Shown one piece after another: positions 6,118 through 12,684 of a stretch of 20,468 nt of DNA. Numbering within the stretch: position 1 is the stretch's first letter; every line of letters begins with the position of its first letter. Below the pieces are notes generated by a model that did no database searches, was not told where the DNA came from, and saw only the letters and a program-made list of their open reading frames with translations. Made by a program: the position numbers and the translations under genes. The stretch covers positions 1 to 20,468 of IMG/VR virus record IMGVR_UViG_3300047446_000117, one strand, 5' to 3'. Source of the DNA: a virus.

Positions 6118-7113
6118 TCAGAGTTCCAGCAGGATCTGCGCCAGGGGACGCGTGCACAGGTGCAGCGGGTTGGACTGGGCTTCACCTGCTACACCCTTGT
6201 TGAAGGGCAGCGGCTCGATCTTGCTGTAGTACGGAATGCCTTGGGTGTTGACCGTTTCCATGTAGTCAGCCGGTGCGAAGGACGAGATGTACAGATCAGG
6301 AACACCTTCGGGAATCAGCAGAGCCTTATCGTCATGGACGAACGAAATGCCGGCCACTTTGCCTCGATAGCGCTCCCAGACTATCCCGCCGAACTCGAAG
6401 CTTTCCCGGGCATCGCCACGCAGGGCGGCGGCCTGCATAGTATTGAGATAGGTGTCTTTGACCGACTTGTGGACGATCAGCTTGTTCCAGAAGTTCTTAC
6501 CGCAGAAGGCGCGAGAGCCAGTGCTGGTAATGCTGCCCAGCGCCTCTTCTTGCATGTCGAGCGCTTCGCCGGCGCGCACGCGCAGTTCAGTGTCCGGGTT
6601 GCCCAGGCCCATCGGCAATTTCTTGCGCTGGACGCCGAAAGTTTTATAGATGTCCAGCAGCACGGTCTTACCGTCAGCATCCAACACCTGGCCGTTCAAG
6701 GCCCCCATGCGCTGGAATTCGTGAGTGGCATCCAGCTGACGGCGAGCCTTTGCCAGACGCTTGTTGACCACATCCTGCACAGACTGCAACTCGGTACGCG
6801 AGCCAAAAGCGCGAATGCCCTGGATCTCATCAGCCTTGATGGTGAAGCGTTCCGGCAGGTGCACGGTGTTGAAAGGGATCAGTTGACGCCTGGTCGCGCC
6901 GACCACCAGGCCGGAGGCACCGCGCTCACCCGCTGGCACCAGTGCCAGAGTGTCGCCGTCCTTCTCGATCTGAACAGTGATCGTGCTGATGCCCTCTTCG
7001 CGAAACAGGCCCAGGCTGCTGATGCGGCCCGGCAAGTATTCCTGATCATTGATTGCAGCGGTCAGGGAGGAAACGCTGAACGCGTCATCTTCAAAAATGG
7101 CGATATCGGCCAT
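6118..7113 (-). CDS. Major capsid protein, lambda gpE family
   Basis: A 331-residue protein against 341 for lambda gpE. Recognisable segments are the N-arm FSVSSLTAAINDQEYLPGRISSLGLF, the E-loop region ISTITVQIEKDGDTLALVPAGERG, the long spine helix near KRLAKARRQLDATHEFQRMGALNG, and the C-terminal GIPYYSKIEPLPFNKGVAGEAQSNPLHLCTRP typical of the family. It forms the HK97-fold icosahedral shell. The gene follows the decoration gene after a 62-base gap with a terminator-like hairpin, the largest gap in the head block, which suggests its level is set separately. It is intact here. Confidence 0.9.
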   Translation of the reverse strand: MADIAIFEDDAFSVSSLTAAINDQEYLPGRISSLGLFREEGISTITVQIEKDGDTLALVPAGERGASGLVVGATRRQLIPFNTVHLPERFTIKADEIQGIRAFGSRTELQSVQDVVNKRLAKARRQLDATHEFQRMGALNGQVLDADGKTVLLDIYKTFGVQRKKLPMGLGNPDTELRVRAGEALDMQEEALGSITSTGSRAFCGKNFWNKLIVHKSVKDTYLNTMQAAALRGDARESFEFGGIVWERYRGKVAGISFVHDDKALLIPEGVPDLYISSFAPADYMETVNTQGIPYYSKIEPLPFNKGVAGEAQSNPLHLCTRPLAQILLEL

Positions 7114-7132
7114 GGGGTACTCTCCAGAAACG

Positions 7133-7154
7133 AAAAATCCCGCACTCGGCGGGA
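7133..7154 (-). terminator. Terminator-like hairpin between decoration and capsid genes
   Basis: On the minus strand TCCCGCCGAGTGCGGGA is followed by T5. The hairpin lies inside the head operon between the decoration gene stop (7176) and the capsid start (7113), so it may trim or protect the mRNA or act on polymerase that is not antiterminated. Confidence 0.55.
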
Positions 7155-7175
7155 TGAGTAAACAGGGTGATCGTC

Positions 7176-7514
7176 TTAACGGACGATGATGTGGTTGACG
7201 CCCAGGGCCTTCTCGGCGGCGGGATCGAGGCCGGTCAAATGCGCTTCGCTGACTTCGGCGAGCCGCACAATGGCACGACCGCGCCTTACCACATCAGATT
7301 CGCTCAATGGCCCGTAGAGGATCGCGATGGCGTTTTCAGTGCCATCCTCTGCGATAGGCTTATACGGCGCAAATTCGCTGGTTGCGGTGATCAGGCCCAG
7401 GATCTGGCCCGGTTCGAGCGCGGCGCCGGCGGCGACATTGATCGCTTCGCGGGAAATGTTGCCAGCACCCTCGGACAGCAGGAACTCGCCTGCGTGCATC
7501 GATTCAATTTTCAT
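7176..7514 (-). CDS. Head decoration protein D
   Basis: A 112-residue protein, close to lambda gpD (110). It reads HAGEFLLSEGAGNISREAINVAAGAALEPGQILGLIT at the N-terminus and ENAIAILYGPLSESD in the middle, the order of motifs seen in the HDPD family, in which trimers sit on the expanded capsid and stabilise it. It starts inside the stop codon of the protease gene (ATGA at 7511-7514) and lies immediately before the capsid gene, as in lambda. Confidence 0.85.
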   Translation of the reverse strand: MKIESMHAGEFLLSEGAGNISREAINVAAGAALEPGQILGLITATSEFAPYKPIAEDGTENAIAILYGPLSESDVVRRGRAIVRLAEVSEAHLTGLDPAAEKALGVNHIIVR

Positions 7515-8653
7515 GCTCTTGCTCCTTTCGAGTTTCCGTTCTGAGCCGCCTGACGGGAGCTCCAGATTGCGTGGGTGTCGACCTGCTTGGCCTTGACCGT
7601 GGGTTCAGGGTCATCGTCCAGCGGCAGGCTGTTGTTGATTTCAAAGCCGCCGCCGCTGCCCACCAGCTTGTCGAACAGTCGCGCCCTGACTGCGGCTTCG
7701 TCCAAGCCGGCGGTGATGAATTCACCGGTCAGCTCGGGCAGTCGTGCGGCAACGCACAAAGCGTGCAGGGCTTTGGCCTTGGTCAGCGCCGCCTGGATCA
7801 CAACTTCGCTTTCGAGATTGGTTGATGCCAGCATTGGTTCCACCAGGTTACTGATGCCTGCAGCAGCGCAACCTTGCGTGACCATCAGTGCCAGTTTTGC
7901 CGCGTCCACCACGGGAGCCGGCGCCGGTGGATCGTTCGGCGCTGGCAGTTCCACCTCTGGATCTTCATCGAGCTGGGCCAGCAACTCAGGCGGGGCATGC
8001 TGGAACCGCTGCAACACACTTCCCTGACCGAGACAGGCGCTAACCTTGAGGCCGTCACCCACCTCATCAGCGAGGCCCAAGGCCACCGCTTCATTGGCCG
8101 TGAGCCAGGTTTCAGCGTTAACCATGCGCCGGAGCTCGGCCTCGTCGATGTCCGGCGCCTTGGCCTTGTAGGCCGCGATGATCGCTTCCAGCGTTTGGTC
8201 CAGTACATCGGCAACGCGGCGAAAGTCTTCCGCATCGCCACCGGTGAAGGTGTAGGGGTTGTGAATCATCAACATCGCGTTGGCAGCGATCACCACCCGG
8301 TGAGCACCGCACACCGCGACACTGGCCGCGCTGGCCGCCAGGGCATCAATACGACCGGTGCAACGCTCGCCCAAGCGCGACAACGCGTTGTGCATCGCCA
8401 GACCGTCAAACAGGTCACCGCCGATACTGTTGAACGCAACAATCACCGGTGACACGCCGTCATCCATGGCGCGCAGATCCTGCACGAACTGATTGGCTGT
8501 AACGCCCCAAGCTCCGATCTCGCCATAGACGAAGATCTCGATGTTGCGCTGCTCGGCTTCGCCGCTGGCCTGGAGCGTGTACCAGCTCTTGTCCGCGACG
8601 GTTACCTGCTTACCAGCCTTGTCGTAAACGCGAGGTTTCGCTTTTTTGCTCAT
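7511..8653 (-). CDS. Head maturation protease, ClpP/S49-like, with scaffold-like C-terminus
   Basis: A 380-residue protein. The ClpP fold is clear: NSIGGDLFDGLAMHNAL (about 75-91), the nucleophile region ALAASAAS with Ser108 as the likely active serine, and LMIHNPYT with His131. The acid position reads NAETWLTANEAVALGLADEV, with Glu where ClpP has Asp, which is common in phage proteases. From about residue 215 an acidic, Pro-rich linker leads to a helical tail (AKLALMVTQGCAAAG to RLFDKLVG) that probably serves as scaffold, as in lambda gpC/Nu3. It cleaves portal and scaffold during procapsid maturation. Starts with a 4-base overlap to the portal gene. Confidence 0.88.
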   Translation of the reverse strand: MSKKAKPRVYDKAGKQVTVADKSWYTLQASGEAEQRNIEIFVYGEIGAWGVTANQFVQDLRAMDDGVSPVIVAFNSIGGDLFDGLAMHNALSRLGERCTGRIDALAASAASVAVCGAHRVVIAANAMLMIHNPYTFTGGDAEDFRRVADVLDQTLEAIIAAYKAKAPDIDEAELRRMVNAETWLTANEAVALGLADEVGDGLKVSACLGQGSVLQRFQHAPPELLAQLDEDPEVELPAPNDPPAPAPVVDAAKLALMVTQGCAAAGISNLVEPMLASTNLESEVVIQAALTKAKALHALCVAARLPELTGEFITAGLDEAAVRARLFDKLVGSGGGFEINNSLPLDDDPEPTVKAKQVDTHAIWSSRQAAQNGNSKGARA

Positions 8654-10131
8654 GGTTGTTCCTTGTCATCAATCGTCTCGATGGCTTCAAGAGTCGTGTA
8701 GTTGAGTCCGAGGTGTGTCGCCCTGGCGAGATCGGCGGCGTTTTCCGCGTCGACCGTTTCCGCGTCGTAGCCCGTGCGCAGCACCATCTCGCTGCGCGAC
8801 GCAAAGCCTGCCTTCACTTCCATGCTCCGCGCCTGTACGTCCTGAACCGGCTGGATGTAGGCCCAGCCTTGCGGTACCCAACGGGTGCGAAGGTATTCGC
8901 GACGGCGTTGTGCGTAGTCCTCAAGCACCAGGGCGCCGGACAACACCGCCATGTCCATCCAGGCCGCCCGCACCGGGCGACACAGCTGATGCACATAAAC
9001 GCCAAATTGCAGCTGCTCCAGGCGACGCCGGAACTCGTTGAGCACCACCCGGAGCGCCCGGTCGTTGACCTCGCGCATGTCGCCGGTGAGGATCTCGTAA
9101 GGCGTCCCCGAACCCGCCGCCGCAGCCATCAGCTGCTGCCGCATAAAATCCGGGTAGTTGTTGCCGGCATCTGGTGGCTTGGAGAACTCCACCTCTTCAC
9201 CTGGCCCCAGCTCCTGCATGGTGCCGGGCTCCAAGGCGACCATCGGCGTGAAGCCGTCGCGGTCGACATTCAATGGCATGCCAGTCACGGGATCGCGAGG
9301 CTGCTGCATTGCCTCCGGTGCCGGGCGCTTGATGAAGCCCGCGAACAGGTTCGCCACTTCCTGCCGGAACAGCACCGCGTCGTCGTAGTTATCCAAGCTG
9401 CGCAGGCGCTTCAGCACCGGGGCCAAACGTGGGACGCCGCGCAACTGCCCGGGCTCCATCGGTTCGAAGATATGCAGCACCTGTGTTGCCGGTACGCGCA
9501 CCAGCTGGTTGTAACCAGCGTTCAACGACGACGAGTCGCGGGGATGCGATAGGTACATGTAGTACGCCACACGCTTTCCCGCCGGATTGAACTCGATACC
9601 GGCGCGGATCACGTTGCCGTTTTTGGCCATCTCGAATTTGTCGTGAGGGACAAATTCAGGGGCCAGCGCCTGCAGCTGAAGCGGCACAGCCAAACCTTCG
9701 CTTGGGCTGCGCGGTCGCAACCTTACAAAGCATTCACCAGCCGTCTCCACGGTGCGTGCCACCAGGGCCTGCATGCCGTAGAAGTCGGTAAGCTCATCGG
9801 CATCCGCCTCATCCACCCAGTCGTCCCACAGCTGCTGCTTCAGCTTGCGCAGTGCCGCGTCGTCCGTCGTTGGCCTGGGTGTAATGCCGGTGCCGATCAG
9901 GTTGCTGACGCGCTTGTCGATGACATTGAACGCATACGGGTCATTGCGCACCGCCGCCCGCGAGCGAGCCCGCAGGTTGCGCAAGGCCGGGGTGTTGATG
10001 CTGTTGATGCCGTTGTCGGTGGCCTCCCAACTGGCCGAACGTCGGCCCTCCCCGGCGCCTTCGTAACTGGCCTTGATGTTCGACGGCAACAAGAATCCGT
10101 TACGGGTCAGCGTCGGATAATGTCGGGCCAT
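8650..10131 (-). CDS. Phage portal protein, lambda gpB family
   Basis: A 493-residue protein (lambda gpB has 533). Diagnostic segments are NSINTPALRNLRARSRAAVRNDPYAFNVIDKRVSNLIGTGITPRP near the N-terminus, LRSLDNYDDAVLFRQEVANLFAGFIKRP in the middle, and GSGTPYEILTGDMREVNDRALRVVLNEFRRRLEQLQFGVYVHQLCRPVRAAWMDMAV, the stem and crown-proximal helices of this family. Twelve copies form the ring through which DNA enters and leaves the head. It begins within the stop of the gpW-like gene (TAATG) and overlaps the protease gene by four bases. It appears full length although the terminase that should dock on it is broken. Confidence 0.92.
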   Translation of the reverse strand: MARHYPTLTRNGFLLPSNIKASYEGAGEGRRSASWEATDNGINSINTPALRNLRARSRAAVRNDPYAFNVIDKRVSNLIGTGITPRPTTDDAALRKLKQQLWDDWVDEADADELTDFYGMQALVARTVETAGECFVRLRPRSPSEGLAVPLQLQALAPEFVPHDKFEMAKNGNVIRAGIEFNPAGKRVAYYMYLSHPRDSSSLNAGYNQLVRVPATQVLHIFEPMEPGQLRGVPRLAPVLKRLRSLDNYDDAVLFRQEVANLFAGFIKRPAPEAMQQPRDPVTGMPLNVDRDGFTPMVALEPGTMQELGPGEEVEFSKPPDAGNNYPDFMRQQLMAAAAGSGTPYEILTGDMREVNDRALRVVLNEFRRRLEQLQFGVYVHQLCRPVRAAWMDMAVLSGALVLEDYAQRRREYLRTRWVPQGWAYIQPVQDVQARSMEVKAGFASRSEMVLRTGYDAETVDAENAADLARATHLGLNYTTLEAIETIDDKEQP

Positions 10132-10337
10132 TAGAGTCCCTTGCCTCCGTGAGTAAGCCGAACCACGCGAGAGCGCGGCCCGGCGGCGTTGGTCAGAGAG
10201 GTGCGGATCTCATCGCGTGCCTTGAGCAGTTCGTCGATGGAGCGGTACTCCACCGTGCGGTCGCTGTAGCGCACGGTCTTTTCACCGCGTGCAATGGCGC
10301 GCTCGATGGCTTCGAGGTGCTTCGGGGTAAACGACAT
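10131..10337 (-). CDS. Head-tail joining protein, gpW-like
   Basis: A 68-residue protein, the same length as lambda gpW. It has two helices (PKHLEAIERAIARGE and SIDELLKARDEIRTSLTNA) around a short beta hairpin (KTVRYSDRTVEYRS), the gpW layout, and a basic C-terminus. gpW sits on the portal after packaging and retains the DNA while providing the site for tail attachment. The start lies one base after the stop of the terminase remnant and the gene overlaps the portal start, so the terminase-W-portal order of lambda is preserved. Confidence 0.75.
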   Translation of the reverse strand: MSFTPKHLEAIERAIARGEKTVRYSDRTVEYRSIDELLKARDEIRTSLTNAAGPRSRVVRLTHGGKGL

Positions 10338-10338
10338 A

Positions 10339-10665
10339 TCAGCGTCTCTTCAGGTAACCGCTGGTGGAGCTGCGGCGTTGTGGTGGTGCAGCGGGTCGCG
10401 GTTGGGCCACAGGCGCTGCAGGTGGCGGCGCAGGTAGCGACTGACGCGCCGCAACCGGTGCAGGTGCTTCGTCAGCATCGACGCGCTCGCCTTGTACGGG
10501 CTTGACGCCCAACACATCGTCGAACAAACCGGACTGAGCCAGCGCTTGGCGTACCCGCTCCCAGTCGTGTTCCTGGTAGCGGTTGATGCCCAGGTAATGC
10601 GCCATCGCCAGGCAGTACACCATCAGGTCGAGTGCTTCGTTGCGCTCGGCCTTGCCCTTGGGGCA
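10339..10665 (-). pseudogene. Terminase large subunit, C-terminal remnant
   Basis: Read on the minus strand, the frame from about 10665 gives PKGKAERNEALDLMVYCLAMAHYLGI and then EHDWERVRQALAQSGLFD, the typical end of GpA-type terminase large subunits (RNEALD followed by the short W-containing helix), then a Pro/Ala-rich tail ending SSTSGYLKRR. The ATPase and most of the nuclease domain, roughly 500 or more residues in family members, are missing. Upstream of 10665 the sequence belongs to a winged-helix gene in another frame. Packaging by this prophage's own motor is therefore impossible. An internal ATG at 10623 could still express a 94-residue piece, but that is not expected to function. Confidence 0.8.
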
Positions 10666-10927
10666 TGGTTGTTTCCTTCTTGGATTTGAATGTGGCTACA
10701 GCCCGCTGAAACTTGCCGCCCATTGGCTCTCTGATTAGCCCGGCATCTTTGAGCTCACCAAGAGCGCGACGTATAGCATAAGCAGATGCGCCACTTACTT
10801 TGGCAGCGAGGACCGCGCCGTGAATATCACGAGCTGCCCAACATGATTGAATGGGAACAAAACTAAAGATTTTTTGAGCGATGGAAGATTGCCCTGCAAG
10901 CATTTGCTGCTGCCTGGATTCGTTCAT
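10472..10927 (-). CDS. Winged-helix protein fused by deletion to out-of-frame terminase DNA
   Basis: The first 86 or so residues (10927 to about 10670) form a small DNA-binding protein: MNESRQQQMLAGQSSIAQKIFSFVPI, then WAARDIHGAVLAAKVSGASAYAIRRALGELKDAGLIREPMGGKFQRAVATF, a winged helix with recognition helix about AYAIRRALGELKDAGL and a wing LIREPMGGKFQR. After KKETTM the frame runs through terminase DNA in the wrong frame and gives a low-complexity Arg/Gly/Pro tail of about 65 residues to 10472. The N-terminal domain may still fold and bind DNA. Its native C-terminus is lost at the same deletion that removed most of the terminase. Its target is unknown; similar proteins are phage transcription regulators. 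Confidence 0.6.
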   Translation of the reverse strand: MNESRQQQMLAGQSSIAQKIFSFVPIQSCWAARDIHGAVLAAKVSGASAYAIRRALGELKDAGLIREPMGGKFQRAVATFKSKKETTMPQGQGRAQRSTRPDGVLPGDGALPGHQPLPGTRLGAGTPSAGSVRFVRRCVGRQARTRRARRC

Positions 10928-10963
10928 TGCTGGGGACCTGGAAAGTTAGTGGCTACATGAAAG

Positions 10964-11308
10964 TTATTCGGAACGATTAGATTTGGCGGGCATTTCACTG
11001 ACGCCCAAACGCTTCGCGGCCCAGCGCTCATACAACCCAATGGCGACATCAGCACCGGCCATCGCGGTCAGACAACCCAAGCTGCCGGCCGTCCAGATCG
11101 TCATTCCAGCGCCGATCATCAGCATCATGGCTGAGACCCCGCAGACAATGCAGGCACCGGACCGAAGCGCCAGGCGCCTCAACAATGCCCAACCACGCGC
11201 CCCGTCTTTATCTGCTCGCCACATTTCACCGGATATGCCGCCGACCAAGGCCAGGACGATCACTAACCAGATCGGCATCTCTGCCAGCGCTTGCTGCTCA
11301 TTTGTCAT
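10964..11308 (-). CDS. Putative phage holin
   Basis: A 114-residue protein with AGGAC seven bases before the ATG. It has hydrophobic segments at about residues 11-28 (MPIWLVIVLALVGGISGE), 50-68 (SGACIVCGVSAMMLMIGAG) and 71-90 (IWTAGSLGCLTAMAGADVAIG), a charged loop between the first two (MWRADKDGARGWALLRRLALR), and a charged C-terminus (KRLGVSEMPAKSNRSE). Size, three segments, short polar N-terminus and charged tail fit a class I-like holin that opens the inner membrane for lysis. No endolysin or spanin gene is visible nearby, so the lysis cassette appears incomplete, perhaps removed by the same deletion that cut the terminase. Confidence 0.65.
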   Translation of the reverse strand: MTNEQQALAEMPIWLVIVLALVGGISGEMWRADKDGARGWALLRRLALRSGACIVCGVSAMMLMIGAGMTIWTAGSLGCLTAMAGADVAIGLYERWAAKRLGVSEMPAKSNRSE

Positions 11309-11343
11309 GTTTTGTCCTAGATGTGGCCCCGTAGCTCCAAAAG

Positions 11344-11367
11344 AAAACCCCGCCGAAGCGGGGTTTT
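11344..11367. terminator. Bidirectional terminator, left of the 163-aa gene
   Basis: Hairpin CCCCGCCGAAGCGGGG (11348-11363) is flanked by AAAA and TTTT. The same hairpin and flanking bases recur at 12052-12072, on the other side of the gene. Confidence 0.8.
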
Positions 11368-11412
11368 ATCACCGGTTTAAAGGCGCCGGTTAAATCAACA
11401 GAGAGGGGGAAG

Positions 11413-11904
11413 CTACTTATAAACTTCAGCAATGATTTTTAAAGCCTTAGTGTTGATCAGCTCTTCGGTCAATGCGTCGTAATCTACAGAACCATCTCCC
11501 CCTGCCGATCCTCCTCTGCCCGGAGAAAGAGTGCTGTACGAAAACTGTACTTTCCTGCCAGACTTATCGACCGACATTGTTAAGTGCGGGTACTCATTAC
11601 CAACTCGGTAATCCGCGGCTTTATCAAGCAAAAGGCGAAGGCCTATTGTTTCGCCACGAGTATTCCCCCCGACTTTCTCACCATCAGCAATTTCGAATAC
11701 TTTACTCTTATGACCCCGCTGACTCAGCTTTTGGGCCAAGGCCTCGAGAGTTGGACGGATCAGATCCTCTTTCAAGGCTAAGAACTCTCGGAGGCTGGTC
11801 TCTTGCTTTTGGGCGGCCTCATGCTGTTGACGTAAAATTTCTGCTTCTTTGATAGATCGTGCATTGAAAATCGCGTCCAGCTTTGCATCCATATCATCAG
11901 TCAT
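11413..11904 (-). CDS. Hypothetical 163-aa protein, moron-like single gene
   Basis: The ATG at 11904 is preferred over a TTG two codons upstream because GAGGAG lies six bases before it. The first half is a charged helix, likely coiled coil (DAKLDAIFNARSIKEAEILRQQHEAAQKQETSLREFLALKEDLIRPTLEALAQKLSQRG). The second half is beta-rich and globular (SKVFEIADGEKVGGN, YPHLTMSVDKSGRKVQFSYSTLSPG), then a Gly-rich loop and a final helix (DYDALTEELINTKALKIIAEVYK). No signal peptide. It stands alone between the Q-like gene and the holin, bracketed by identical terminators. I recognise similar proteins only as uncharacterised; no function is assigned. Confidence 0.65.
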   Translation of the reverse strand: MTDDMDAKLDAIFNARSIKEAEILRQQHEAAQKQETSLREFLALKEDLIRPTLEALAQKLSQRGHKSKVFEIADGEKVGGNTRGETIGLRLLLDKAADYRVGNEYPHLTMSVDKSGRKVQFSYSTLSPGRGGSAGGDGSVDYDALTEELINTKALKIIAEVYK

Positions 11905-12045
11905 TCCCAACTCCTCATTACTTCACGGTAGGCCTCAAAGAAGGCTGCTTAGAAGTGATTGGGATGGTTGAACGCCATTTCAAGCGAACGCTCACTCTAA
12001 GTGGGGGGCGGAAGATTAAATTTTTCATTTCGATCCAACAGGCCG

Positions 12046-12072
12046 AAAATAAAAACCCCGCCGAAGCGGGGT
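12046..12072 (-). terminator. Terminator, right of the 163-aa gene
   Basis: On the minus strand the hairpin CCCCGCTTCGGCGGGG (12056-12071) is followed by T5. It lies downstream of the Q-like gene and upstream of the 163-aa gene, and shares 21 bases with the terminator at 11344-11364. Confidence 0.75.
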
Positions 12073-12201
12073 GAGTTTCCCGGCTCAGGGAGGGCCGGGT
12101 GAAGCTGCACAGCACGTGCGAGGTCAGCGCCGAGGCGCAAATTCCATATCTTGGGGACTTTTTACCCTTTGAGTACGGAACCGAAAAGGGGGGAAATTCG
12201 G
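12073..12201. other. Gap downstream of the Q-like gene
   Basis: Together with 11905-12045 this forms nearly 300 noncoding bases around the terminator. A GC-rich inverted repeat (CCCGGC ... GCCGGG, about 12079-12097) is visible. A late promoter and antitermination site would be expected in this area, but I cannot point to a convincing pair of promoter boxes. Confidence 0.35.
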
Positions 12202-12684
12202 TTAGCTGGCTCGACGCAACTTTGACGCAGCTTTGAGGAGACTTTGAGGTAAAGCTCCCTGACCAGCGGTAAGCCACTTTCGCGCCCCAGACCGATCAGC
12301 CAGCACATGCAGTAGTCGGAGATGAAGGCTATGCACCCAGTCATAGTAGGTCTGCTTTGCGCGGGACCGGGACCCGACCAGGTGCAACTGCATCAGCCAC
12401 GTCGGCGCCGAGTCATCGGTATAACGCAGCACCGCCAGACGCTCCAGCATCTGCCCGCGCTCATCCTGGCGACCCACCTCAGCCAGAGCCGCCGCGACTT
12501 CTTGCGCAACAGCATCAATGCCAGCACCGCCGTCGAGAAGGCTACGCGGTCCAGGCGTGCCACGCGGCGCGCATCCACCCCACTCCATAATCGTGGCCAT
12601 CGGGCTGCCCAAACCACCGGCAGAGCCACAGCGGCGCGTTTGCTCGCCCCAATGCTTCAACAGAGTTTCCATTTCTTCGATCAT
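12202..12684 (-). CDS. Putative late antiterminator, phage Q-like
   Basis: A 160-residue protein starting MIEEMETLLKHWGEQTRRCG; the start is chosen because GGAG lies a few bases upstream and the frame to its left is made of the repeat array. The pattern LLKHWGEQTR followed by GLGSPMATIMEWGG, a variable linker and then a helical part with MLERLAVLRYTDDSAPTWLMQLHLVGSRSRAKQTYYDWVHSLHLRLLHVL resembles the architecture of lambdoid antitermination Q relatives: a WG-containing N-helix, then a sigma-like helix-turn-helix. Position after replication and before lysis is the usual Q position. It would let polymerase pass the terminators of the late block. The assignment is by pattern and place. Confidence 0.5.
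   Translation of the reverse strand: MIEEMETLLKHWGEQTRRCGSAGGLGSPMATIMEWGGCAPRGTPGPRSLLDGGAGIDAVAQEVAAALAEVGRQDERGQMLERLAVLRYTDDSAPTWLMQLHLVGSRSRAKQTYYDWVHSLHLRLLHVLADRSGARKWLTAGQGALPQSLLKAASKLRRAS

Noticed and set aside
5073-6203. 376-codon plus-strand frame opposite the tail and attachment genes
   Set aside because: It runs across three minus-strand genes with clear family motifs and has no ribosome binding site; high GC leaves the opposite strand open.
6160-7161. 333-codon plus-strand frame opposite the capsid gene
   Set aside because: It is the complement of the gpE-type gene and shows no domain.
10339-10623. Independent 94-aa gene before gpW
   Set aside because: Codons upstream of its ATG continue in frame as terminase sequence (PKGKAERNEALDL), so it is the end of a larger broken gene.
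3791-10665. Tailocin (R-type pyocin) cluster
   Set aside because: Capsid, portal and head protease genes are present and the tail module is missing, the reverse of a tailocin.
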